DNA from: JAHRVQ01 sp029941905
GTDB lineage: Bacteria > Pseudomonadota > Gammaproteobacteria > Pseudomonadales > Azotimanducaceae
Assembly: GCA_029941905.1 (NCBI GenBank)
Contig: JAPYTQ010000016.1
Coordinates: forward strand, 40,454 to 104,453
Direction of reading: 5' to 3'
DNA length: 64,000 bases
Position 1 is the stretch's first letter. Each line of letters starts with the position of its first letter. The position numbers and the translations under genes are program-made. Below are positions 9,310 to 18,108 of the stretch, in pieces. The notes under the pieces were generated by a model, which did no database searches, was not told the origin of the DNA, and was given only the letters and a program-made list of their open reading frames with translations.

Positions 9310-9921
9310 TTATTTATTTTTGTATTGTCTTAAGGAATGGTACGGCGTTAATTTGTACCCGTCAAAGCCGGTTATCCTCCATGCCCAGTGAGAGATTAGA
9401 AAATAGAAGTCAATCAGCAGTGCCAGGATCCACTCAAAGGCATCTTCTACCGCATCATGCCAATCCGTCATCAGGTCGATAAACAGGCTGCACAGACCGA
9501 CAATCAGCATAATGACGCAGATCCCCAGCATCAGACTGACAGGGACCGGTTTTATATTTGTGCGCCACAGACGAGTGACCAGTAACAGCTGCGCAAGGTA
9601 GGTCAGTGTGAAGTAAAGGGATGCGCCAATACGCCGTTGCAATCGAAACACATCACCTTCAATGCCCAGAGCAAGAACATACAGTAAGAGAAAGACCCCG
9701 GCGATCTGCCCCAACTGACGAATAGTATGATGTGGGATGTCAAGCGCTTGAAGCCAGCTCGACATATGTCGCCAATAAACGATGATCAGTACTGCTGCGG
9801 GAAGCATGGTCAGCTTGAACCAGAGAAACTCTGGCATTTGTCGACCCGCTGCGCTGATTGAAGAACAGGAATCCCAGTAAGGATTGCACCAGGGTACGTG
9901 ACCTTGCCAGGCCGCCAGCAA
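9310..9921 (-). CDS. Frag1/DRAM-like membrane protein, possibly N-terminally truncated
   Basis: A 203-residue protein with about five hydrophobic segments. Near the N-terminus it has the signature CNPYWDSCSSISAAGR, which recalls bacterial members of the Frag1/DRAM/Sfk1 group. I would expect a membrane helix before this signature, but the first usable codon (TTG at 9921) lies only eight codons after the in-frame stop of the upstream MFS gene, so the first helix appears to be missing. Either the protein starts short, or an ancestral gene was trimmed when it was joined to the MFS gene. No function is known for the bacterial family. Confidence 0.6.
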   Translation of the reverse strand: MLAAWQGHVPWCNPYWDSCSSISAAGRQMPEFLWFKLTMLPAAVLIIVYWRHMSSWLQALDIPHHTIRQLGQIAGVFLLLYVLALGIEGDVFRLQRRIGASLYFTLTYLAQLLLVTRLWRTNIKPVPVSLMLGICVIMLIVGLCSLFIDLMTDWHDAVEDAFEWILALLIDFYFLISHWAWRITGFDGYKLTPYHSLRQYKNK

Positions 9922-9945
9922 ACCTGCATAAGTGGTGAATACTGA

Positions 9946-11217
9946 TTAATCAAAAATTTTGTCGCTTGATGCAAACAGCAGGAAGACAATCAGGCCAAAC
10001 AGCGTCACACCACCGGCGACCTGAAATACCAATGCCCAGGAGCCGGTAACTTCCAGGATGACGCCGCTTACAAATACGCCAATGATGCCTGGTATTGTCC
10101 CCGCTGTATTGGTAATACCCATCAGTGTGCCTGCATGCCTCGGTGCAATATCCATGTGATTAACGGCAAAACCGCCGGTGACAAATGCACCCAGGGCACT
10201 GCCCACCGCCATGATTGAAATGGCCATCCAGACCGTATCTACCTCACCGACAAAAAAGAGAGCGATTGAGAGCCCGCCAAAGCCGATGGTTTGCATCAGC
10301 TTGCGAACTTTCCCAACTGCCATGCCATTGCGGATAAGCCGGTCAGTTATGTTGCCGGCAATGTTTAGAAACAGGAATGAGGCAGCATGGGGAATCATCG
10401 TTACCCAGCCCACCGACGCATAATCGACCCCCAGGCCCTTGTTGACGAAAGTAGGCAACCAGGAAAGCAGCACATAAAGTGACCAGTTGTTACAGAAGTG
10501 GGTCACGATGATGGCCCACACCGCCTTGTGCTTGAGAAACTCCATAATTGTTGGGGAATCAGCTTCCTCTCCTGCGGCGATACCTGATCTGATCAGCTCA
10601 AGTTCTTCAGCGGATATGGCCGGATCGCTGGCGGGTTCGGCGGCAATAAGGCGATGCCAGAAGACAAACCAGACGATACCGACAGCGCCAAACAGATAAA
10701 AAGCCCATTGCCAGCCTAAGCGCTGGACGATTATTGGCGTCACAATGAGGGCAAAGACCGTGCCAAGGGGGATGCCACTATTGGTAAACCCCACTGCCCG
10801 GGAACGCTCTTGAATCGGTATCCAACGGCCATAATTAGTATAGATGGACGGAAACGTAACAGCCTCACCCATCCCCATGGCAATTCGGGTGGCGATCAGC
10901 AGGCTGATCCCGACCCAGGCCGCAGGCGGGGTGAGAATGGTGAAAAGTGACCAGAGCAAAACCCCTGCCCCTAACACCACCTTACCGCCGAATCGATCAG
11001 ACAATCTGCCACCGATGATCTGTAACAAAAGATAACCCACAAAAAAAGAGGAGAGCACCATGCCCTGGGTTTGAAGGTTCCAGTTCAGTTCTTCTGCCAT
11101 TGGAATAATAGCGATCGAGATGTTAACGCGATCGATATAGCAGATGAACACCGAGACAAATGTCAGGCTAACCAGAATGTATCGTCGCGGCCAGTGTGCA
11201 GGTAACATCGATGCCAT
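9946..11217 (-). CDS. MFS transporter, anion:cation symporter-like
   Basis: A 423-residue, twelve-helix major facilitator protein. The N-terminus CYIDRVNISIAI is characteristic of the anion:cation symporter family (hexuronate, glucarate, phthalate and similar organic acids), followed by the GGRLSDRFGGK loop and ATRIAMGMGEA helix. ATG start with AAGGA upstream. It heads a leftward run that continues with the Frag1-like protein, SDR, small protein, SSS symporter and C-S lyase; gaps are 24, 27, 53, 0 and 13 bases. Likely substrate an organic anion (family knowledge). Confidence 0.9.
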   Translation of the reverse strand: MASMLPAHWPRRYILVSLTFVSVFICYIDRVNISIAIIPMAEELNWNLQTQGMVLSSFFVGYLLLQIIGGRLSDRFGGKVVLGAGVLLWSLFTILTPPAAWVGISLLIATRIAMGMGEAVTFPSIYTNYGRWIPIQERSRAVGFTNSGIPLGTVFALIVTPIIVQRLGWQWAFYLFGAVGIVWFVFWHRLIAAEPASDPAISAEELELIRSGIAAGEEADSPTIMEFLKHKAVWAIIVTHFCNNWSLYVLLSWLPTFVNKGLGVDYASVGWVTMIPHAASFLFLNIAGNITDRLIRNGMAVGKVRKLMQTIGFGGLSIALFFVGEVDTVWMAISIMAVGSALGAFVTGGFAVNHMDIAPRHAGTLMGITNTAGTIPGIIGVFVSGVILEVTGSWALVFQVAGGVTLFGLIVFLLFASSDKIFD

Positions 11218-11287
11218 CTTGTTGGTCCTTTATGTTTTTCGAACAGTATATCGAAGAAACCAGCTGCCGTAAGCTGTTCGTAACATT

Positions 11288-11307
11288 ACTGACACAAAGC
11301 TGTCAGT
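11288..11307. promoter_or_regulatory. Inverted repeat upstream of the MFS-led operon
   Basis: ACTGACA and TGTCAGT form perfect 7-base arms around CAAAGC. The site lies about 70 bases upstream of the MFS start at 11217, in a 284-base gap that otherwise holds nothing I recognise. A dyad in this place fits an operator for the leftward operon; it lacks a T-run, so a terminator is less likely. Confidence 0.4.
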
Positions 11308-11501
11308 AGGCTCATGTTTATTCCAGAGGTGTACTTGTTGCGATTATAGTTATGGCCAGGATAGCGACATTGCTTACTGCGCCAATCAGTTTCACCGCAA
11401 CAATATTTGAAAGCGTTGGATTAGATCAAAAGAAGGTGCTGCAATTCAAAAATGCGATGGCAGCAGGACATGAATAAACAGGGGCTCTACGGGTATTTCA
11501 A

Positions 11502-11990
11502 CTACTGGAGATGCCCCGTCCACCGTCCAGCTAAGGTCACTCCAATCCAGATCAACAACGAGGCGACTGCGGACATTCTTACAGAGCCGGGAACTGAATT
11601 TTCGTCATCCCAGTCGGTGATATGCCGCATTGCACCCCTGTGTAAAAAGGCGACATTGAGCCCTGCCAGCAGAAGTAGACAAAGTTTGGCCTGGAATGCC
11701 GGATTGTCTGCATAGGCGGCTGGTCGAGTGATAAACATGCCAAGCCCAGTGAGAGCAGCGACCACAAATCCTGCCCAGGTCCAGTGGGTGAGCTCGCGCG
11801 AAAACCTGCCGATACCATAGATTCGAGCCGTTAAACCCAGCAAGCGGAGGTCCACCATCAGAATAGAACCAATCACCATGGCAACCGCCAGAACGTGAAT
11901 AGACTCGATCAATGGGAACAACCAGGTTGCACCGATTTCAAAGGCGAGGTCAGTATTTTGTAACCAGTCCCAAAACTGTTCTATCGACAT
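11502..11990 (-). CDS. DUF6644-like membrane protein (paralog 2 of a tandem pair)
   Basis: A 162-residue protein with four or five hydrophobic segments. Its SIHVLAVAMVIGSILMVDLR segment aligns closely with TVHILAIGVVMGSIVFVNLR in the gene 7 bases upstream; both share a later NPxFxxK and a final AGRW. The pair is therefore a tandem duplication that has diverged widely. Conserved histidines inside helices could ligate heme or metal, but that is a guess. It fits uncharacterised DUF6644-type proteins. Confidence 0.65.
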   Translation of the reverse strand: MSIEQFWDWLQNTDLAFEIGATWLFPLIESIHVLAVAMVIGSILMVDLRLLGLTARIYGIGRFSRELTHWTWAGFVVAALTGLGMFITRPAAYADNPAFQAKLCLLLLAGLNVAFLHRGAMRHITDWDDENSVPGSVRMSAVASLLIWIGVTLAGRWTGHLQ

Positions 11991-11997
11991 AGAGAAA

Positions 11998-12510
11998 TCA
12001 CCAAAACAAATAGTCCGAGTATGCGATCCAGCGACCCGCCATCATGATACCCACCCATAGAACGATTGAGATAAGTGAGATTGAATGAACCAGACCACGT
12101 CGAATACCAGGCTCGTCCCAAAAGCCCGGTTCCCGTCTGTTTGGCAGATAGAGGCATAATGCCAGTATCAGTGCTGGTATCAGCAGGGCAAATTTGATGC
12201 CAAACACAGGGTTATAGAAGTAACGGTTTGGTCTTGCGATAACGAACACCAAACCGGAGGCTATGAGGGGAAGTAGTGCCCACCATGTAAATGGCATCAG
12301 GCGTTTGATGATTTCTGCGGAACTTTGACCAGGTACTGCCAGGCCAAGAATCCGCAGATTGACAAAAACGATAGACCCCATGACAACACCGATGGCCAAT
12401 ATGTGAACAGTCTGCACAATCGGCGGCAGACCGGGCACATTGGAAAGCAGATAGATTATCCAGGTTCGCAGCTCGCTGTTCGCGATTGATTCACTGATAT
12501 CAGTCAACAC
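11998..12510 (-). CDS. DUF6644-like membrane protein (paralog 1 of a tandem pair)
   Basis: A 170-residue protein with about four to five hydrophobic segments, upstream partner of the gene at 11502-11990. Shared positions include an in-helix His (TVHILA), GSI, the LRILGL turn, a Trp-rich second helix, NPVFGIK and the last-helix MAGRW. Tandem occurrence suggests a heteromeric complex (inference). The next gene upstream, a CoA-transferase, is 145 bases away, so the pair may have its own promoter. Function unknown. Confidence 0.65.
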   Translation of the reverse strand: MLTDISESIANSELRTWIIYLLSNVPGLPPIVQTVHILAIGVVMGSIVFVNLRILGLAVPGQSSAEIIKRLMPFTWWALLPLIASGLVFVIARPNRYFYNPVFGIKFALLIPALILALCLYLPNRREPGFWDEPGIRRGLVHSISLISIVLWVGIMMAGRWIAYSDYLFW

Positions 12511-12655
12511 AGGTGTCGTTCTCGAATAGTACGGATAACCAAATACTACTTTGCACCCGATGCTTTCGCAATTTCCGGCTGAATTGTCCCCCCCCTAAGA
12601 TAAAGTGATGGATGTCCTGAGTAGATTCCTTCATATTGCCTGCGCGATGAATTCT

Positions 12656-13840
12656 TTAACTGGCAGGGCCAGTGATCCCCTCCCTGGCGAGCCCCTCGAT
12701 TTCACTGTCAGACCGTCCGATCTCCCTCAGTATTTCTATTGTATGCTGACCATGAGCGGGGCTGTCTGCAGCGGGCGTTAATCTTTCCCCTTGAAACTGC
12801 GCCGGTGGCTTTATCCTGCGCATCGTTCCGAGGTAGGGGTGTACAACCGTATCAATTGTTTCATTCGCTACATACTGAGGGTGATTGAGCACTTCGGCAT
12901 AGCCCAGGCACTTGGCCGCTGGTACGTCGTTTTCTTTGAGTCGTGCGAGCACCTCATCGGTTTTAAATGCCAGGAAAGCGTCAGCCACGACTTCCCTGAA
13001 CTCTTCGAGGTTTGCAATCAGTTTCTCCTGGCTGTTGAAACGTTTGTCGGCGAGCAGGGGTAGCTGATCGATTGCCGTCAACAAACCAATACGCTGTGCA
13101 TCGTTAGAAACAGAGATGGTCACGCCGCCGTCCTTGGTCACGCTCAGGTCGTAGATCATCTGCGACAGGGGTGGCAAATGTGCGGCGTCTTTGTCGAGCA
13201 ATGTGTGGTGCATGAAACCGTCCGGGAACAGAAAGTAAAGCCCCGCATCCATCATGGACAGGTCAATATGCTGCCCTTCACCGGTCTTTTCGCGCATATA
13301 AAGTGCAGCGGTCACAGCCTGACAGGCAGTGTATGCGGTCACCTTGTCACAGGTTAGATTTCGTACGAATGCCGGACTGCCCTGACCCTGAACAGCCGTA
13401 AAACCTGACTGGGCCTGGATAACGGGGTCATAGGCGGGTGAGTCCCGATCCGGGCCCTGCGTCCCGAAACCAGAGATTGCAGCATAGATCAGTCGTTGGT
13501 TGAGTTTTCTTAAATTATCGCTTCCGACACCCAGTCCATCCATAACACCAGGACGGAAGTTGCAGAGTACGATGTCAGCATCCCTGGCAAGCTCCCGAAT
13601 GATTTCAATCCCGTTTTCCTCCTTAAGGTTCAGTCGAATGGACTTTTTGCCCCGATTACAGTTAGCGAAAAGTGCAGAAAAACCGCCCTTACTGCTGCCG
13701 AGAAAGCGCATCGGGTCACCCAATTCAATAGGTTCAACTTTGATGACGCTTGCACCCTGTTCCGCTAACATCATTGCAGCAAAAGATGCCGTTATCATTG
13801 TAGAAAATTCGATGACCTTGATGCCGTCAAGAGGTTTCAT
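12656..13840 (-). CDS. CaiB/BaiF-family CoA-transferase
   Basis: A family III CoA-transferase of about 394 residues. It has the N-terminal KPLDGIKVIEFSTM, the GASVIKVEP nucleotide-side loop and the AYDPVIQAQSGF segment. The catalytic aspartate should be the one in DLSMMDAGLYF. These enzymes move CoA between carboxylic acids, here probably activating a substrate for degradation. The open frame reaches a GTG at 13879, but the ATG at 13840, preceded by GGGTGAG, matches the family N-terminus (MKPLDG) and is preferred. Confidence 0.88.
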   Translation of the reverse strand: MKPLDGIKVIEFSTMITASFAAMMLAEQGASVIKVEPIELGDPMRFLGSSKGGFSALFANCNRGKKSIRLNLKEENGIEIIRELARDADIVLCNFRPGVMDGLGVGSDNLRKLNQRLIYAAISGFGTQGPDRDSPAYDPVIQAQSGFTAVQGQGSPAFVRNLTCDKVTAYTACQAVTAALYMREKTGEGQHIDLSMMDAGLYFLFPDGFMHHTLLDKDAAHLPPLSQMIYDLSVTKDGGVTISVSNDAQRIGLLTAIDQLPLLADKRFNSQEKLIANLEEFREVVADAFLAFKTDEVLARLKENDVPAAKCLGYAEVLNHPQYVANETIDTVVHPYLGTMRRIKPPAQFQGERLTPAADSPAHGQHTIEILREIGRSDSEIEGLAREGITGPAS

Positions 13841-13963
13841 ATTACTCACCCGGGTAGTGTGTTCGTTTGAGAGTAGCACAGCCTGTGAGATAAGAAATCA
13901 AAGAAATATTGTCTGACCGGTGCGATAAATTCGGAGTTCGCCGCAGTAACATTGATAGAGCCG

Positions 13964-13978
13964 GTATTACTGTAATAC
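13964..13978. promoter_or_regulatory. Perfect palindrome in a divergent intergenic region
   Basis: GTATTAC and GTAATAC form perfect 7-base arms around a single T. It sits between the leftward CoA-transferase gene (start 13840) and the rightward csgG-like gene (start 14084), about 106 bases before the latter. A compact dyad in a divergent promoter region is the usual form of a binding site for a dimeric regulator; which one is not known. Confidence 0.45.
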
Positions 13979-14083
13979 TCAGCGGGAAAAGGTTAGTCTA
14001 CCGTAGCCGTAGTTCCAGTACTTAACATTTCACTCATTTCCAATCCGAGGAGAGCCTGGATTTTTGTGAATCAGGAGGTGTCT

Positions 14084-14980
14084 ATGAACAAGTGGTTTAC
14101 CGCAGTCCTTGTTGGCACTGCACTCAGCTTCCAGGTGTATGCCGCACAGGTTGTTGTTGTTGCCGAATTTCAAGATCGAACTAATACTAATATTGGATTA
14201 GGTGCGAGGGCCCAGGAACAAATCACAGGTGTCCTGGTTAAATTACCGCACTTGCAGATCGTTGAAAGAACAAGAATGGACCAGATTATCGAGGAGATGA
14301 ACTTCTCACAATCTGCCTATGTCGATACGAGCACCGCCGCGGAATTCGGTAAAAAGTCTGGTGCAGAGTTGGTTGTATTTGGCAGTGTGTCCAACGCCAG
14401 CTATAGCGTTGGTGAACAGTCGCAGTTATTAGGTGAAAACAAAGTCGCAGTGGGCGTTGGCCGAGCGACTGTTAACGTAATAATGGTCAATGTGGAGACT
14501 AACCAGACCATCTTCTCGGAGAGTGTGTCAGCTGAGGCGATCGGCGATAAGAATGCGGCAACGGTGTTGCCGATGTCCATCGATAACGCTGTGAATGAAT
14601 TGTGGATTGCCTTCCAGGAGAAGTTTTCAATCCGTGGTTATGTCATTGCCACTGAGGAAGAAGGCAGAAAATACCTTGTGTATCTCGATGTGGGTACCGA
14701 TGTTGGGGTCGGTAAGGGAAGAAAAGTCACGGTCTTTTCAGAAGATAAGGTTTTTATTCACCCCGTCACCAAGAAAGAGAGGCGGATATCTCAACCGTTA
14801 ATGGAGTTAAAGATTTCCTTGGCGGAGGGTGATTATGCTATTGCCAAAGTTAAAAAGAAGGATTTCCAGAAAATCGTCGCTGGAATGAAAATTGAAGTTC
14901 ACCCAGAGAAAAGGGTATCCAAGGGAAAGTCGACACTGTTTGATTTTAAATCGCTGAATAATCTGCTGAAGAAAGACTAG
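14084..14980 (+). CDS. CsgG-domain exported protein
   Basis: About 298 residues. A signal peptide (MNKWFTAVLVGTAL, cleavage likely after VYA) is followed by a CsgG/penicillin-binding-activator fold: VVVVAEFQDRT, then IVERTRMDQIIEEM, then GAELVVFGSVS. There is no lipobox cysteine, unlike curli secretion channel CsgG, so it is a soluble periplasmic relative. The C-terminal third is a separate basic domain with a VYLDVGTDVGVGKGRKV segment. AGGAGG lies five bases before the ATG at 14084 and fixes the start over an upstream GTG at 14066. It is followed after 3 bases by an exported FlgT/LPP20-like protein. Role unknown; an envelope assembly function is plausible. Confidence 0.75.
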   Translation: MNKWFTAVLVGTALSFQVYAAQVVVVAEFQDRTNTNIGLGARAQEQITGVLVKLPHLQIVERTRMDQIIEEMNFSQSAYVDTSTAAEFGKKSGAELVVFGSVSNASYSVGEQSQLLGENKVAVGVGRATVNVIMVNVETNQTIFSESVSAEAIGDKNAATVLPMSIDNAVNELWIAFQEKFSIRGYVIATEEEGRKYLVYLDVGTDVGVGKGRKVTVFSEDKVFIHPVTKKERRISQPLMELKISLAEGDYAIAKVKKKDFQKIVAGMKIEVHPEKRVSKGKSTLFDFKSLNNLLKKD

Positions 14981-14983
14981 CCG

Positions 14984-16081
14984 GTGAGCTGGAAAACCCT
15001 ACCTCTAGCGATCCTGTTTTTGTTGCTTTCTGCGACGGATTCGCAGGGCGGGTCAACCCGGGTGACAGTAAGCGGGTTTGGCGAATCTCGACAGCAGGCA
15101 CTCACGGACGCGCAACGTGCAGCAGTTGAATCAGGCCTGGGTGTTGCGCTCGAATCAGAGACTTATATACGTGACTACATTGTGCAAAGCGACAGGGTCC
15201 GAACCGTGTCCAGTGGGGTCGTGACTTCATTAGCAATTAAGGCCGAAAAGCAGGATAGCGCGGGCATGTGGTCTGTCACAATCGACGCCACCGTGGACGG
15301 TGATAAGCTCAAAGGCAATATTGCTCTAATGCTAAGTCAAATCGACAATCCCAAAAGTATGGTTGTTGTTGATCCTTATTCAACATCCAATTCAGAATTC
15401 TCCCGCTCGGTCCATAGGCAACTCAACGCGTCGTTATTGACCCAGGGTTTCGAGGTTGTTAATGAAAATGTCAGTCAGCAACTTAGGGCAGAGATGGGGG
15501 GTTTGATGGATGTGAACAAGGCTGGTCAGTCAGCCGCCGCATTGGCGCTAAAGTACAATGCTGACGTGGTGTGGATGGTGGTGGTAAAACAGCGTCAAGG
15601 TAACACCAGTTATGGTGTCACCGACCACATTGCAGATGTTGGTTGTCAGGTGATCGCCTCTGCCAGCGGTCAAATCTTCGCGGACGCTGAAGTAAGTGTC
15701 AAAGGTGTCGATCAGGCAGATGCGGCCAGAAGAGCCGGAAAAGAGCTGACTTTAGAACTTGTCAACCAGGTTAAAATCCAGTTTGCCGCACTGGCTCAAC
15801 AGGGTGTGAAGTATAGTATAAGACTCTGGCGGATTGATTCTTATCGACAGGCGCGTGGCTTCAGAAAAGCGCTGGCGGCACTGGATGGCTTTAGCGATGT
15901 AAAGCAGAACGCGCTTGCTATAGACAAGGGCGCGGACCAGAATTTTGTTGATTTGACCCTGACATTTCGTGGTACGACCGATGAGCTGCTGGATTCAATA
16001 TTTGATAAGGTGGCTGAAGGTAATCTGGAAAGTCTGGATGTACGCTTACAGCGATCCACGCAAATTGAATTAGAACTGTAG
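14984..16081 (+). CDS. Exported FlgT/LPP20-like protein
   Basis: A 365-residue protein starting at GTG 14984, three bases after the csgG-like stop. A signal peptide (LPLAILFLLLSATDSQG) leads into a domain resembling FlgT N-terminal and LPP20 domains: VTVSGFGESRQQALTDAQRA and the following AAVESGLGVALESET. This fold recurs in flagellar and envelope proteins. The rest (about residues 120-365) has two further alpha/beta parts, the last with ALAALDGFSDVKQNAL. No flagellar genes are nearby, so flagellar work is not implied. Tight coupling with the CsgG-domain gene suggests one periplasmic complex. Confidence 0.7.
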   Translation: MSWKTLPLAILFLLLSATDSQGGSTRVTVSGFGESRQQALTDAQRAAVESGLGVALESETYIRDYIVQSDRVRTVSSGVVTSLAIKAEKQDSAGMWSVTIDATVDGDKLKGNIALMLSQIDNPKSMVVVDPYSTSNSEFSRSVHRQLNASLLTQGFEVVNENVSQQLRAEMGGLMDVNKAGQSAAALALKYNADVVWMVVVKQRQGNTSYGVTDHIADVGCQVIASASGQIFADAEVSVKGVDQADAARRAGKELTLELVNQVKIQFAALAQQGVKYSIRLWRIDSYRQARGFRKALAALDGFSDVKQNALAIDKGADQNFVDLTLTFRGTTDELLDSIFDKVAEGNLESLDVRLQRSTQIELEL

Positions 16082-16152
16082 CCGTTCTTCTTCCTTGATC
16101 CTCTCTTTTACTTACGTGGCACAATCCATCATCCCGGGAAGGAGGAACACCT

Positions 16153-18006
16153 ATGCGTTCATTTGTGATGGCGGTACTGGCAGTTTTCACAGCCGGTGTG
16201 GTAGCGGGGAATAATCCGGCGCTAAACGAAAGGAATGTAGGGGCTTTCTTTGACTCTGCGTTTACCGTGCAGCAGAAAGATCACAGGATTGTGGGTGCCG
16301 TTGTTAGCGTGGTTCACAATGGCAAGGTACTGTTCAAGGCTGGTTATGGTTTTGCTGAGCTGGAATCACGAACGCAAGCCGACCCTGATAGATCGCTGTT
16401 TCGCATCGCGTCAATCACGAAACCCTTTGTCTGGACAGCGATCATGCAACTGGTCGAACAAGGCCGGTTATCGGTCGATGATCCTGTGGATCAATACCTC
16501 GACTTTCGAATTCCGGCCACTTACCAGGAACCTATTCGAATCCGACACCTGCTGACACATACACCTGGTTTTGAAGAAAAGGGTACCGGCAATTCCGCCC
16601 GCACGGTCGAAGGTGTAACCCCCCTCGGCCAACATCTAGTTAAAGCCATGCCTGCCAGGGTTCGCCCACCCGGTGAACATGCATCCTATTCCAATTATGG
16701 CACTGCTTTGGCGGCATATATCGTCGAACGAATTAGCGGGCAGACCTGGGCAGATTACATCGACGAGCACATACTCAAACCGTTGGAGATGACCAGCACA
16801 AACACGCAGTTAGTAATGACAGACGAACTGAAGGCTCGCCACGCTACCGGTTACAAGTACCAGGGAGGTCGGTTCAAGGCGACCGACTACGAGTATTTCA
16901 AAGATATTCCCGCGGGTCATATAAGCACCACGGCAGATGATATGACGCACTTCATGCTCGCCCATCTTAACAACGGCACGTTCAAATCCCGCCGGATTCT
17001 GCAGAAAGAGACGGCCCTCAAGATGCGGGAACCGCTGTTCGACCCTCATCCAGGTTTATCGCCAATGCTACACGGGTTCTACCGAGCCGACCGGAACGGG
17101 CTGGAGATATTTGGGCATGGGGGTGATGTGAACCAGTTTCACAGCAATCTGTCGCTGATACCCCAGCATGATCTGGGCGTATTTGTTTCGTTCAATTCAG
17201 ACCCGGCCGCCAGTGCACGCGGCAACCTGGTTGCCGCCTTCATCGATCACTTTTTTGGAGGAGAGTATCTGCCCGAACCACCAGCACTTTTTGAAACTGA
17301 CCTCGGCCCTTACACCGGCCAATACCTGTCACTTCGAAGTAACTACTCAACGTTCGAGAAGTTGTCCATGCTGGTAGGTGGGGTGACGGTCTCGGAGCAG
17401 GATAACGAATTGCTGCTGGCGGGGGGCAACGTCAGTCGCTGGATACCCACCGCACAGGATCGTTTTACCGCAAAATATGCCAGGCAGACCATGGTGTTTG
17501 AGCGCGATGCTGGCGGTGCGGTTACCCATATGCTGATCAATTCACCACTGGGAACATTTCGACGGCTGACCGGCCTGGATTCCCCGGGGTTGCAGCGACT
17601 GATGCTTGGCACCTTGATCTTGATCGCATTGCTCGCCGCCATTGGCTATGCCTATCGTTTATTACGTCCTGCATCCCAGGTTGTTCAACTGCCTCGCAGG
17701 GAAGTGGTGCTGGCGTGGGTCCACTGCACCTTGCTGATCGGGCTGTATACTTATCTGGTTATCAAACTGAATGGGGATGTTCAGGAATTCAACTACGGGA
17801 TGCCTACTAGCGCGCACCTCGTCCTGCTATTGATGGCGTTGAATCTGTTGCCTGGTGTAGCCATCGTCGTGCTGTCAGCCCGACACTGGCTACAAACCAT
17901 GGGGACGACATTCGCCAGGATACGCTACACGTTCGTGGCTGTCGCGGCGGTGCTCAACCTCTGGATCTGCTGGTATTTCAACATACTGGCCTATCCGTTT
18001 CAGTAA
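16153..18006 (+). CDS. Class C beta-lactamase-fold serine hydrolase with C-terminal membrane domain
   Basis: 617 residues. A signal peptide is followed by a beta-lactamase/transpeptidase fold with the catalytic tetrad SITK (Ser87-Lys90), YSN (Tyr179) and HGG (His322). After about residue 375 comes a beta-rich linker and then four to five hydrophobic helices (from about 475 to the C-terminus). Family members act as D-aminopeptidases, esterases or peptidoglycan-related enzymes; the membrane tail fixes the catalytic domain on the periplasmic face. GGAGG eight bases upstream supports the ATG. It is the last rightward gene before a convergent symporter gene. Confidence 0.85.
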   Translation: MRSFVMAVLAVFTAGVVAGNNPALNERNVGAFFDSAFTVQQKDHRIVGAVVSVVHNGKVLFKAGYGFAELESRTQADPDRSLFRIASITKPFVWTAIMQLVEQGRLSVDDPVDQYLDFRIPATYQEPIRIRHLLTHTPGFEEKGTGNSARTVEGVTPLGQHLVKAMPARVRPPGEHASYSNYGTALAAYIVERISGQTWADYIDEHILKPLEMTSTNTQLVMTDELKARHATGYKYQGGRFKATDYEYFKDIPAGHISTTADDMTHFMLAHLNNGTFKSRRILQKETALKMREPLFDPHPGLSPMLHGFYRADRNGLEIFGHGGDVNQFHSNLSLIPQHDLGVFVSFNSDPAASARGNLVAAFIDHFFGGEYLPEPPALFETDLGPYTGQYLSLRSNYSTFEKLSMLVGGVTVSEQDNELLLAGGNVSRWIPTAQDRFTAKYARQTMVFERDAGGAVTHMLINSPLGTFRRLTGLDSPGLQRLMLGTLILIALLAAIGYAYRLLRPASQVVQLPRREVVLAWVHCTLLIGLYTYLVIKLNGDVQEFNYGMPTSAHLVLLLMALNLLPGVAIVVLSARHWLQTMGTTFARIRYTFVAVAAVLNLWICWYFNILAYPFQ

Positions 18007-18108
18007 CAGGTCAGATCGGTTGAAATCAGAATGATCTACAGGAACAGGTTTTAAAAAACAACCAGGCGATTGAGTAAATTCACCATAAAAATATCCATTA
18101 GGGCCATG

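Noticed and set aside
13500..13916. 138-codon frame opposite the CoA-transferase
   Set aside because: Antisense shadow; the CaiB family motifs are on the other strand.
16081..16153. Flagellar role for the FlgT-like gene
   Set aside because: No flagellar gene occurs in the window; similarity is limited to one recurrent domain.
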